Positions 16,711 to 25,900 of a stretch of DNA of 64,000 nt are shown here, piece by piece. Each line of letters opens with the position of its first letter. Within the stretch, counting starts at the first letter, position 1. A program made the translations under genes and the position numbers. This DNA is from Acidisoma sp965199065 (GTDB lineage: Bacteria; Pseudomonadota; Alphaproteobacteria; Acetobacterales; Acetobacteraceae): positions 1 to 64,000 of the forward strand of contig NZ_CBDAQN010000003.1 in the NCBI RefSeq assembly GCF_965199065.1, written 5' to 3'. A model generated the notes under the pieces. That model had not been told where the DNA came from, searched no databases, and saw nothing but the letters and a program-made list of their open reading frames with translations.

Positions 16711-17573
16711 GCGGCGGCGAGCAAAACCAGCTCTTTCGGCAACAGGCGGGTGAGTTCCGCGAGGATGAGCGTCTTTAACAGCCCGAACTCACGGCAGGGC
16801 GGGATGGCGGCGATCGCGCCACGCACAAGACCCTCCACCTTGTCGATCGCTCCGACCATGCCGTGCTGCGCCGCAGCGCTCGGGCGGCCGAGGGCCGCAT
16901 CCTGCCCCGCCGGCTTACCGAGTTCTTCGGGGGTCATCGCGATGTCGCGGAGATCGTCGGCAATCTGGTAGGCCTCGCCGAGCCGGTCGCCCAGCAAGCG
17001 CCAAGGCTCCGCCGGCATGTTGGCCGCAAGCGCGCCGGACATCGTGGCGAGGGTGAAGAGCGACGCCGTCTTCGCCTTCTGATAGGCAACCAGTGGCACG
17101 CGGGGCTCCGACTCCCAGGCCTGCCCGGCAATCAGGCCACCGGGCGTGCCGGCGGCTTCAGTGAGCAGCAGCACGAGCTGCCCCAGATGCGGCGAATGAG
17201 ATGCCGCACGCACAAGCGTCTCGACCGCCAGGACGATCAGCCCGTCACCGGCCAACACAGCAAGCGGCTCGCCGAACTGCTGGTGGACCGAGGGCAGGCC
17301 GCGGCGAATGGGGGCGTTGTCGAAGCAGGGCAGGTCGTCATGCACCAGCGAACCGCAGTGCAACAGTTCGATTGCGGCGGCGGCGCCCTCCGCCACGCGA
17401 TCGTCGCCACCGCCGCAGGCCTTGGCGACAGCCAGGCAGAGCCGCGGGCGCACACGCATGCCGCCGGGGAAGACTGCATGACGCAAGGCTGCGGCCAAGC
17501 CAGGAGGACAACCTGCATTCACGGTCGCGAGAGCCGCCTGAAGCGCTCCCTCAATCTGAGGTAGGGATTTCAT
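16707..17573 (-). CDS. crtE: Geranylgeranyl diphosphate synthase CrtE
   Basis: A 288-residue polyprenyl synthase supplying GGPP for carotenoids and the bacteriochlorophyll tail. The first aspartate-rich motif DDLPCFD is at about 79-85, and the second, DDLRD, follows QIA near residue 205. The ATG at 17573 has GGAGG eight bases upstream; a GTG six bases earlier is too close to that site but is in frame. It is divergent from crtD across a 93-base region holding three TGTCA repeats. Confidence 0.95.
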   Translation of the reverse strand: MKSLPQIEGALQAALATVNAGCPPGLAAALRHAVFPGGMRVRPRLCLAVAKACGGGDDRVAEGAAAAIELLHCGSLVHDDLPCFDNAPIRRGLPSVHQQFGEPLAVLAGDGLIVLAVETLVRAASHSPHLGQLVLLLTEAAGTPGGLIAGQAWESEPRVPLVAYQKAKTASLFTLATMSGALAANMPAEPWRLLGDRLGEAYQIADDLRDIAMTPEELGKPAGQDAALGRPSAAAQHGMVGAIDKVEGLVRGAIAAIPPCREFGLLKTLILAELTRLLPKELVLLAAA

Positions 17574-17592
17574 CGCCACGCCCCTCCAGAAC

Positions 17593-17623
17593 TGTCAATC
17601 TGACTTGTCACATGCGACTGTCA
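17593..17623. promoter_or_regulatory. Three TGTCA direct repeats at 13-bp spacing between crtE and crtD
   Basis: TGTCA begins at 17593, 17606 and 17619, exactly 13 bases apart, in the middle of the divergent crtE-crtD promoter region. Adjacent copies also give TGT-N12-TCA, one base short of the PpsR consensus. A plausible crtD promoter (CTTGTC, 16-base spacer, CATAAT) and a crtE -35 (TTGACA on minus) both overlap the repeats. A shared regulator is inferred. Confidence 0.5.
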
Positions 17624-17666
17624 ACCATAATGGACGTTGGCGTCAATCGAGATCTGAGGGTGGTTG

Positions 17667-19157
17667 ATGACTGAGCGTGTCGTGATCATTGGGGCGGGCG
17701 TCGGCGGGCTGGTGGCCGCGCTGCTGCTGGCCGCGCGGGGGCTCGACGTGCTGGTGGTCGAGAAGGAGGCGACGCCCGGCGGCAAGCTGCGCGAGGTGAC
17801 GGCAGGGTCGGCGCGGATCGACGCCGGGCCGACGGTCTTCACCATGCGATGGGTTTTTGAGGAGATTTTTGCGGCGGCCGGGGCAAGCCTCGATGAGCAT
17901 CTCACCCTCACCCGCTCCCGTGTGCTGGCGCGCCATGCCTGGATGGACGGCAGCCGGCTCGACCTGTTTGCCGACCGGGCAGAGTCGACCGAAGCTATCA
18001 GCCGGTTCGCAGGGGCTTCCGAGGCACGCGGGTTCGAAGCGTTCGCAGCCCGGGCCGCACGCATCTGGGGCACGCTGGAGGGCAGCTTTATCCGCGAGGA
18101 CCGGCCGAGCGTGTTCGACCTCGTGGCGAAAACAGGCGCCCGCGACCTGATGGGCATCAGCCCCTTCACGACGCTCGACCGTGCGCTGGGCGAGCACTTC
18201 CGCGATCCACGGCTGCGCCAGTTGTTCGGCCGCTACGCGACGTATTGCGGCTCGTCGCCCTACGACTCGCCCGCGACGCTCATGCTTGTGGCGCATGTGG
18301 AGAGCGAGGGTGTCTGGCTGGTAGAGGGCGGGATGCACCGCCTCGCGGTGGTGCTAGCGTCTCTGGCCGAGCGACTGGGCGCGCGATTGCAGTACGGCAC
18401 CGGTGTTCGGAGCATTATCCGGCGCGGCGGGCGCGCCGTTGGCGTCGTGCTGGCCGATGGGCAGCCGGTCGAAGCCGATGCCGTCATCTGCAACGGCGAC
18501 AGCAACGCCGTGGCAACCGGCCTATTTGGCGAGTTAGGCAGCCTGGTGAGGCCGACGCCGCCTGCGGAGCGCTCGCTTTCCGCGCTGACCTGGGCAGTGC
18601 AAGCCGTGCCGGAGGGCTTCCCGCTGCTGCGCCACAGCGTCTTCTTTTCGGCCGACTACCGCGCTGAGTTCGACACGCTGAAGCGCGGCCGGCTGCCGAC
18701 GATGCCGACCGTCTATGTCTGCGCCCAGGACCGGGCGGATGCGGATGTCGCACCGTCGGCCGCACCCGAGCGGCTGCTGTGCCTTGTGAATGCCCCTGCC
18801 ACCGGCGATGCCGGCAAACCCACCCGAGAGGAGATTGTCCAATGCGAAAAGCAGACCCTGGAACAGTTGCGCCGCTGCGGCCTGAGACTGAGCTTCGATC
18901 CTCAACGGGAGGTGACGACCGGGCCGGCACAGTTCGGGACCTTGTTTCCGGCGACAGGGGGCGCGCTGTACGGGCCGAACGCCCATGGCTGGGCGGCGTC
19001 GTTCCGCCGCCCGGGAGCCCGGACGAAGCTGCCGGGCCTCTACCTGGCGGGGGGCAGCACCCATCCGGGCCCGGGCGTGCCGATGGCGGCACTTTCGGGC
19101 CGGCTGGCGGCGTCGGCGCTGATGGCGGACCTCGGTTTGACCGCGAAGTCCCGCTGA
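17667..19157 (+). CDS. crtD: Methoxyneurosporene dehydrogenase CrtD
   Basis: A 496-residue FAD enzyme of the CrtI family that introduces the C-3,4 double bond in hydroxy- or methoxy-carotenoids. The N-terminal motif VVIIGAGVGGLVAALLLAA starts at residue 5, GPTVFTMRWVFEEIF follows, and the C-terminal GLYLAGGSTHPGPGVPMAALSG closes the FAD site. The RYATYCGSSPYDSPATL segment distinguishes CrtD from CrtI. The ATG at 17667 has GAGGG upstream; a TTG one codon earlier is also in frame. The gene's 3' end overlaps the crtC reading frame in another phase. Confidence 0.94.
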   Translation: MTERVVIIGAGVGGLVAALLLAARGLDVLVVEKEATPGGKLREVTAGSARIDAGPTVFTMRWVFEEIFAAAGASLDEHLTLTRSRVLARHAWMDGSRLDLFADRAESTEAISRFAGASEARGFEAFAARAARIWGTLEGSFIREDRPSVFDLVAKTGARDLMGISPFTTLDRALGEHFRDPRLRQLFGRYATYCGSSPYDSPATLMLVAHVESEGVWLVEGGMHRLAVVLASLAERLGARLQYGTGVRSIIRRGGRAVGVVLADGQPVEADAVICNGDSNAVATGLFGELGSLVRPTPPAERSLSALTWAVQAVPEGFPLLRHSVFFSADYRAEFDTLKRGRLPTMPTVYVCAQDRADADVAPSAAPERLLCLVNAPATGDAGKPTREEIVQCEKQTLEQLRRCGLRLSFDPQREVTTGPAQFGTLFPATGGALYGPNAHGWAASFRRPGARTKLPGLYLAGGSTHPGPGVPMAALSGRLAASALMADLGLTAKSR

Positions 19158-20071
19158 ACGGCTATGTTTGGTGGTACGTCGACGCACTGAGCGACGATGG
19201 CCAGCACGGCATCACGCTCATCGCCTTTCTCGGCAGCGTCTTCTCACCCTACTACGCGTTCCGCCGCCGCTCCCTCGCCAGGCGGGGTGGCGCGATGGCC
19301 AACCCTCTCGCGCATGCAGCCCTGAACGTCGCGCTTTACGGGCGACCCGGGCGCTGGGCGATGACCGAGCGCGGCAGCGCCTCGGTCCGCCGTGACACAG
19401 GCTCACTGGCGATTGGGCCAAGCAACCTGCGCTGGGACGGGACGAGCCTCGTCATTGAAATCCGCGAAACCGGCGTCCCTCTGCCACGACCGATCCGGGG
19501 CGAGGTGCGGGTAACGCCGGACGCCTTGACCGGCTTCTCGGCGACCCTCGATGACGGCGGCCGGCATCGCTGGCGGCCGATGGCGCCGCGTGCGCGGGTG
19601 GAGGTGGTGCTGGACCAGCCGTCCCTACGCTGGTCGGGCACCGGCTACCTCGACAGCAATGACGGCGACGAGCCGCTGGAAGCAGGCTTTCACCGCTGGG
19701 ACTGGTCGCGCGCGGTGATGCCGGACGGTGAAACTGCAATCCTCTACGACACGTTTCCGCGCACAGGCGGCGATCGAGGTATTGCCATCCATATCGCTCG
19801 CAACGGCGGCGTAACGCCGATCGCCTCGCCACCGCTGGTCGCTCTGCCTCGAACGCGCTGGCGGCTTCCACGGTTCACGCGAGCGGAGAGCGGGTCGGCG
19901 CGTGTGGCCCGGACGCTGACCGACGCGCCCTTCTATGCGCGGTCCGTGGTGCAAACGCGCCTGCTGGGCGTGGACGCCGAGGCCATTCATGAAAGTGTCG
20001 ATCTGACGCGTTTCGCCGCTCCATGGACGCAGTTGATGCTGCCATTCCGGATGCCGCGGGCCTTGTGGTAG
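19127..20071 (+). CDS. crtC: Hydroxyneurosporene synthase (carotenoid 1,2-hydratase) CrtC; start uncertain
   Basis: The enzyme adds water to the C-1,2 double bond of acyclic carotenoids, upstream of CrtD and CrtF. Diagnostic blocks are NGYVWWYVDALSDDG, LIAFLGSVFSPYY, SLAIGPSNLRWDG, GTGYLDSNDGDEPLE and the end WTQLMLPFRMPRALW. The left edge given is where family similarity begins (PRFDREVP), not a start codon. No ATG, GTG or TTG lies in frame near it. A CTG at 19154 overlaps the crtD stop as CTGA and would cut off conserved residues. The nearest in-frame ATG, at 18842, would mean a 316-base overlap with crtD. Confidence 0.9.
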   Translation, partial: GPRFDREVPLNGYVWWYVDALSDDGQHGITLIAFLGSVFSPYYAFRRRSLARRGGAMANPLAHAALNVALYGRPGRWAMTERGSASVRRDTGSLAIGPSNLRWDGTSLVIEIRETGVPLPRPIRGEVRVTPDALTGFSATLDDGGRHRWRPMAPRARVEVVLDQPSLRWSGTGYLDSNDGDEPLEAGFHRWDWSRAVMPDGETAILYDTFPRTGGDRGIAIHIARNGGVTPIASPPLVALPRTRWRLPRFTRAESGSARVARTLTDAPFYARSVVQTRLLGVDAEAIHESVDLTRFAAPWTQLMLPFRMPRALW

Positions 20072-20097
20072 CCAGTCGCCGCTCCAACCTGCGACGA

Positions 20098-20574
20098 ATG
20101 AACAGAAGCACCGCTGCAATCGTAGCCAGTTCCGCGGTTCTCGCCGCCGCCCTTCTCGGGGCCCAGAACGGGCCGCAACGGCCAAGCACGGCGTTCTGGT
20201 ATGCGCGCCTCCGCAAGCCCGGCTACACACCGCCTGGACCGGTCATAGGCGTGGCCTGGGGAGTGCTGGAGAGCCTGCTGGTCGCAACCGGCTACCGGCT
20301 GCTGCGTCAGCCACCTGTGCCATCACGAAACAAGGCGCTGGGCGCGTGGGGTTGCACCCTCATCGGTCTGGCGGCTTTTCCATATCTGTTCTTCGGGAAA
20401 AGGCGCCTTGGCCAGAGCACGATGGCGTCCGCCGCGATGCTAGCCGCCGCTGCCGGCACAGCCCTCAATGCAAGTCATGTGGACAAGCCTGCCGCTGCCA
20501 TGACGCTGCCGTTGCTCGGCTGGGTCAGCTTCGCGACGTTTCTCAGCGGCGATCTCTACCGGCGTAATACCTGA
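20098..20574 (+). CDS. TspO/MBR family protein (copy 2)
   Basis: A 158-residue, five-helix protein. FWYARLRKPGYTPPGPVIGVAWGVLES aligns with the FxxLxKPxWxPPxxxFxxxW core of TspO (shown here as FWYARLRKPGYTPPG and IGVAWGVLES), but several of the usual tryptophans are replaced. It follows crtC by 26 bases on the same strand; a GTG at 20065 overlapping the crtC stop is an alternative start. It differs greatly from the copy after bchP, so the pair is an old duplication or two imports, not a recent repeat. Ligand binding may differ. Confidence 0.8.
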   Translation: MNRSTAAIVASSAVLAAALLGAQNGPQRPSTAFWYARLRKPGYTPPGPVIGVAWGVLESLLVATGYRLLRQPPVPSRNKALGAWGCTLIGLAAFPYLFFGKRRLGQSTMASAAMLAAAAGTALNASHVDKPAAAMTLPLLGWVSFATFLSGDLYRRNT

Positions 20575-20578
20575 ACGA

Positions 20579-21220
20579 CTAGGCCACCAGCGCTTGCCGC
20601 CACTCCTTGTGCCGCGGGCCGGACTTTGGCCGGGCGGTCTTCCGGCCGAATTTGAATTCAGCCGCCACAACTGCGCTGCGGTTTAGAACGCGGATTTTTT
20701 CCAGGTCTCGCGACCGCTTGAAGTCTTCCACTGTCCGCAACAATTCGGCGTGCAGATTGTGCAGGCCGCTGAGGAGCGCCGCGAACTGAACCTCTCGCTC
20801 GATAGCGACATCGCTTTGCACCACCGGAATCGCGCCTTCCCCGGCAGGTTCATCCAGCCGCCCAAGACTCCAGGGCTGGCTCACAAGAAGATCACGCTCC
20901 CGCCCCAGTGCTTCTGCTTCCGTCAATAAACTTTCCACATGCTCAAGTTCACGCGGGAGTTTCTGAAGGAATTCGCGTGCGAGCTTGGACGTTCGCTCAC
21001 GCTGGACATTCTCTCGGGCCCATTTGTCGAAAAGCGAGGCCACGAACGGCAGGCTATGCCCCGAGATCGCCGCGTAAAGCTGTGCCCATGCGCTCACAAG
21101 TCCGTTAGCGGCGATCACCGTATGACCAACCAGTGACGTAAGCTGTCCGTCAGCCGCAAGCGGTGAGAAAGCCGGCGAAAACGTGTTTGATGACGTAGTG
21201 GGCGTGGGATCGTTCAGCAC
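20579..21220 (-). CDS. Hypothetical protein, 213 residues, phasin-like layout
   Basis: Convergent with tspO2 and ending four bases from it. The protein is soluble and largely helical, with heptad-like stretches at about 70-110 (KLAREFLQKLPRELEHVESL) and 145-180. Low-complexity Pro/Thr/Ser sequence lies at the N-terminus and a basic tail (FGRKTARPKSGPRHKEWRQ) at the C-terminus. SLVGHTVIAANGLVSAWAQLY near residue 30 is mildly amphipathic. The layout is reminiscent of phasins or other granule- or membrane-associated coiled proteins, but I do not recognise a family. Confidence 0.6.
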   Translation of the reverse strand: MLNDPTPTTSSNTFSPAFSPLAADGQLTSLVGHTVIAANGLVSAWAQLYAAISGHSLPFVASLFDKWARENVQRERTSKLAREFLQKLPRELEHVESLLTEAEALGRERDLLVSQPWSLGRLDEPAGEGAIPVVQSDVAIEREVQFAALLSGLHNLHAELLRTVEDFKRSRDLEKIRVLNRSAVVAAEFKFGRKTARPKSGPRHKEWRQALVA

Positions 21221-21772
21221 GATGATCCGTTCTCCTGTCCGGAAGTCTCGCCGTGTGTGGCAGAACTCGAACTAACCATCTTGTGCACGAACACCCCCAG
21301 CGCCGCTTCCTCGTCCGAAGTTATGAGTATTATGCGTAAAGCATTCTCTCCCAGGTGAACGTTCAAGAAGCACGCTTTGCGCCCAGCCGGGGCAACCGAT
21401 GCGGTGGACCCTACGCGTGTTACAGCACAACCCCACAATCCGCGAACGGTGCACAGTGGTCATACGCTCGCGCGGTCTCAAAGCCGCCTTGCTGCGTCAG
21501 CCGGTTACCGAAGATCGTTTGGTGGCCAGCGGCAATCTAAGATGGTTGTCTGAGGAAAATGTTCACAGCTATGTCATGAACTACCGAAAGCGAGATGTCC
21601 GGCATCACGTTTTCGGGAACTGAAGGCTCGTGCTGATAGAGTCTTCCTGCTCGGCATCGTGTCAGAGACAGTCTGTTACGTTTCTCCAGAAGCACCCCGC
21701 CGGCCTCTATGTTAAGTGGCGCTTGTGCCTCGATCTCGTCTGGCTGTGACGCTCCCTGCGTGACGCGTCTAA
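21221..21772. other. Intergenic region between the photosynthesis-side genes and the RND operon
   Basis: About 550 bases without a gene I can support. Short frames on both strands lack ribosome binding sites and recognisable sequence. The only one that looks faintly protein-like is 21214-21438 on minus (74 codons). The region must hold the RND operon promoter. No TetR-type regulator or clear palindrome was seen. Confidence 0.5.
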
Positions 21773-22975
21773 ATGTCGAGATACCATCAAAGCGAACGGG
21801 ACGAGAGAGTTGTGGTAACGAATCGATCGCCGCGCGCGGCTTTTGTGGCAGTGGCGCTGGCGGCGGTAAGCATCGGCGTGCAGGCGCGGGCATCGACCCC
21901 ACCGCCATCGGTGGTCGTGACACCCGTCGTCCAGAGCAATGTCTCAACCAGCCTGGGCTACATCGGACACGTCATCGCTATCCAGTCTGTCAAGCTGGTG
22001 CCGCGGGTCACCGCGTTCATCGATCAGGTAACGGTCAAGCGAGGCAGTGATGTGAAAGCCGGCCAGGTTCTGTTCAAGCTGCAGACGGCGCAATATCAGG
22101 CGGCTCTGCAGACGGCTGAAGCCAATCTCGCCTCGGCGCAGGCAGCTCTCGCCAATGCCAACGTGACCTATGAGCGGGCGCTTCATCTGAACAATAGCGG
22201 CTTCTCGCCCACATCAACGCTCGACGAGAATCTCGCAACGCGCAACGAGGATCAGGCCAACATTCTCTCTGCGACAGCTTCCATTGCGCTGGCGCAGCTT
22301 AATCTCAGCTACTGCACCATCACGGCGCCGATCGACGGACGCATCGGCGATATTTCGTTGACCAAGGGCAATCTGGTGACGCCCAGCACCTCGGCCCTCG
22401 CCACCATCAACCAGCTCGACCCGATCCGGGTCGTCTTCGCGGTCAGCACCGATAGCCCGCTGCTCTACTCCACACATTCCTCGGTAATACAGCAGGACGA
22501 GCGTGGCGATCCGAACTTCAAGGTCAACCTCGACCTGCCGAACGGCAAGCCTTATCCGCAGACCGGGAGGATCGCCTTCTTCGACAATCAGGTCGACACC
22601 GGCACCGGCACCGTCAATATCTACGCAGACTTCCCCAACCCGCGCGGACTGCTCCTGCCGGGCGCCTATGTCTCGGTCCAGGTCGCGCCCGCAAAGCCGA
22701 AGGAAGCCTTGCTGGTGCCCGTTGCGGCCATTCAGACCGACCAGAACAGTTCGTTCGTGCTCGTTGTTGGCCCGGACAAGAAGGTCACGCAGCAGACCGT
22801 GACGATCGGCGACCAGATCGACCAGAATTACATCGTCAAGTCCGGGCTCACCGTCGGGCAGGACGTGATCGTCGACGGTATCCAGAAGGTCAAGGTAGGG
22901 TCGACAGTCAGCGTCACCTACGCGTCGCCGAGCCAGTCCAATGACAGCTCAGCCACGTCCGCCGATAGCCAGTAA
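21773..22975 (+). CDS. RND efflux periplasmic adaptor (membrane fusion protein)
   Basis: A protein of up to 400 residues of the AcrA/MexA family linking an inner-membrane RND pump to an outer-membrane channel. After a signal-like helix (about 22-41) come the barrel-sandwich lipoyl half (VTAFIDQVTVKRGSDVKAGQVLF), a helical hairpin (about 105-165) and the second half (YCTITAPIDGRIGDISLTKGN), each cited by its core. A GTG at 21812 would give a shorter N-terminus and is about as likely as the ATG used here. The pump gene follows after two bases. No outer-membrane factor or regulator is adjacent. Confidence 0.92.
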   Translation: MSRYHQSERDERVVVTNRSPRAAFVAVALAAVSIGVQARASTPPPSVVVTPVVQSNVSTSLGYIGHVIAIQSVKLVPRVTAFIDQVTVKRGSDVKAGQVLFKLQTAQYQAALQTAEANLASAQAALANANVTYERALHLNNSGFSPTSTLDENLATRNEDQANILSATASIALAQLNLSYCTITAPIDGRIGDISLTKGNLVTPSTSALATINQLDPIRVVFAVSTDSPLLYSTHSSVIQQDERGDPNFKVNLDLPNGKPYPQTGRIAFFDNQVDTGTGTVNIYADFPNPRGLLLPGAYVSVQVAPAKPKEALLVPVAAIQTDQNSSFVLVVGPDKKVTQQTVTIGDQIDQNYIVKSGLTVGQDVIVDGIQKVKVGSTVSVTYASPSQSNDSSATSADSQ

Positions 22976-22977
22976 TC

Positions 22978-25900
22978 ATGTTTTCCAGCTTCTTCATCTA
23001 TCGGCCGAACTTCGCGATCGTCATCGCGATCGTCATCACGCTCGCGGGTCTGGTCTCGCTCTCCGCGATCCCGGTCGCGCAGTACCCGAACGTCACACCG
23101 CCCCAGGTTACGATCAGCGTCACCTATCCCGGCGCCAGCGCCCAGACGATCGTCAACACGGTCGCCGAGCCAATAGAAGAGCAGGTGAACGGCGCGCCCG
23201 GCGAGCTTTATATGCAAAGTTCCAGTGCGAGCTCCGGCACCTACTCACTGACCGTCACCTTTGCCCTCGGGACCGACCCGAACATCGACCAAGTCAACGT
23301 GCAGAACCGCGTCCAGATCGCGGAGGCGCAGCTGCCCGGCGAGGTGCAGTCGGAAGGCATCACCGTCCGTGCCGCCTCGAGCACATTCGTGTTGGCAGTC
23401 AATCTATATTCGCCGGACAAATCGCTCGATCAGCTGACGATCTCGAACTACGCCTATATGCATCTGCAACAGATCGTCGCGCGCATCCCCGGCGTCGGCA
23501 ACACCCAGATCTTCGGCGAGCGCGAATATGCGATGCGGATCTGGCTCAACCCGATCCAGATGACGGGGCTCGGCATCAGCACGGCGCAGGTGATCGCGGC
23601 AATTGAGGCGCAGAACATTCAAGTTTCGGCCGGGCAAATTGGAGAACCGCCGGGGCCGAACGATCAGCAACAGCAGCTGACCGTGCTGGCGCCCGGCGAA
23701 CTGACCAGCGTCAAGCAGTTCAAGAATATTGTCATCCGGACGAACGCCAGCGGCGGCATCGTGCACCTCTTCAACATCGCCCGCGTGCAACTTGCATCGC
23801 AACAATATAACACGGGCTCGCAACTCGATAATCTCCCGTCGGCAACACTGGCGGTCTATCAATCGCCGACCGCCAACGCCCTCGCCGTCTCCTCGCAGGT
23901 GGAAAAGACCGTGGCCGGCATGGCGAGCGAATTCCCGAAGGGGATGAAATACACCGTCGTCTATAACGCGACGAATTTCGTGAGCGCGGATATCGAGGAG
24001 ATCCTGCGGACCCTCGCCATCACCCTGGTGCTTGTCGTGGCGGTGGTGTTCCTCTTCCTGCAGGACTGGCGGGCGACCATCATCCCGACCATCGCCATAC
24101 CGGTCTCGCTCATTGGCGTCTTCGCCATCCTCTACGTGCTCGGCTATTCCGCCAACACGATCGACCTCTTCGCCATCGTGCTCGCCATTACCCTGGTGGT
24201 TGATGACGCCATCGTGGTGGTGGAGAACGTGACCCGCAATCTGGATGAGAATCCAGACCTCTCGGTAGCCCAGGCGACCGAGAAGGCGATGGCGGAAATC
24301 ACCGGCCCGGTGGTGGCGACCACGCTCATCCTGGTCGCGGTCTTCGCACCGGTGGGGTTCGTCTCGGGTGTGACCGGCGCGCTCTACCGCCAGTTCGCGA
24401 CGACGATTTCGGTCTCCGTCGTCATCTCCGCGATCAATGCCCTGACGCTGAGCCCGGCGCTCTGCGCTCTTATGCTGCGGCGTCCGAAGCCGACCCGCTT
24501 CGTCGGCTTCAAGGTCTTCAACCGCGGCTTCAACTACGCACGCGACCGCTATGGCGATACGGTGGGATTTCTGTCGCGCAAGCTGCTGATCCCCGTGGTC
24601 GGCCTCCTCGTCGTCTTCGGCGCGTCCTACCTCTTCTTCCGGGTAACACCCTCGGCCTTTCTGCCGGCCGAAGATCAGGGCTATTTCTTCCTGAACGTGC
24701 AGCTGCCGAATGGCGCCTCCCTGGAGCGCACGAACAGCGTGATCGACACGGTCAGCACCATGCTGCGCAAGACGCCCGGCGTCGCCAATGTCATCGGCGT
24801 ATCTGGCTACAGCATCGTCACCAGCGCGCAGGAAGCGGATGGCGGGCTGATGATCGCGATCCTGAAACCCTGGAGCAAGCGCGGCGCGAGCGAGTCCGCT
24901 TCTGCCATCATGGCCGAGATCAAGCCGAAGCTCGCGGCGTTGCCGTCGGCCGATGTCTCGGCCTTCGACCCGCCCTCGATTCCGGGTGTCAGCGCCACAG
25001 GCGGCATCAGCTTCGTGCTGGAGGCGAAGAACGGCGGATCCTACCAGCAGCTGGCCTCTGTCTCCCGCAACCTGATCCTGGCGGCCAACCAGAGCAAGCA
25101 GATCGGCTCGGCTTTCTCCGGCTTCTCCGACAGCGAGCCGCAGGTCATGGTGACCGTCAATCCGGACCGCGCGGAGTTGTTGGGCGTCTCGCCCGAGACA
25201 GCCTACAACACCCTGCAGGCCTACCTAGGCTCGCAATACGTGAACGACTTCAACTACAAGAACTTCGTGTTTCAGGTGATCGTGCAGGCGGACCAGCAGT
25301 TCCGCAGCAAGATCAGCGACATCGACCAGCTCTACGTGCCGAGCACCAGCGGTGCCATGGTTCCGATCACCAGCATCGCGACGGTGAAGGTGGTGCAGGG
25401 GGCGAATGCGCTGGTCCTCTACAACCTCTATCCCAGCGTCCTGATCAACGCCAAGGCCAATTCAGGTTACAGCGACGGCCAGGCGATCGCGGCCATGGAG
25501 GCGGCGGCGGCCAAGCACCTGCCCAAGGGCTTCGGCTATGAGTGGACGGGCATGACCTATCAGGAGTTGCTGGCGGCAGGTCAGGAGGGTTCGGCCTTCC
25601 TCTTCGCGATCGTCTTCTCCTTCCTGTTTCTGGTGGCGCTGTATGAGGGCTGGTTCCTGCCCTTCGCCGTGATCCTACCGGTCTCCTTCGCCCTGTTAGG
25701 GGGCTTGATGGCCTTGTGGGTCCGCAACATGCCGCTGGATGTTTATGGGCAGGTGGGCCTGGTGCTGCTGATCGGACTTGCCGCGAAGAACGCCATCCTC
25801 ATCGTCGAGTTTTCGAAAGATCGTTTGGAAGAGGGCGGCGGCACCATCGAGGCGGCAGCCGAGGAAGGCGCGCGGACACGCTACCGGCCGGTAATGATGA

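Noticed and set aside
18779..18841. GTG at 18779 as crtC start
   Set aside because: Would add over 110 residues of Gly/Pro/Arg-rich out-of-frame crtD sequence with no resemblance to CrtC proteins.
21214..21438. Minus frame of 74 codons upstream of the phasin-like gene
   Set aside because: No familiar sequence, no ribosome binding site and mixed composition; left as intergenic.
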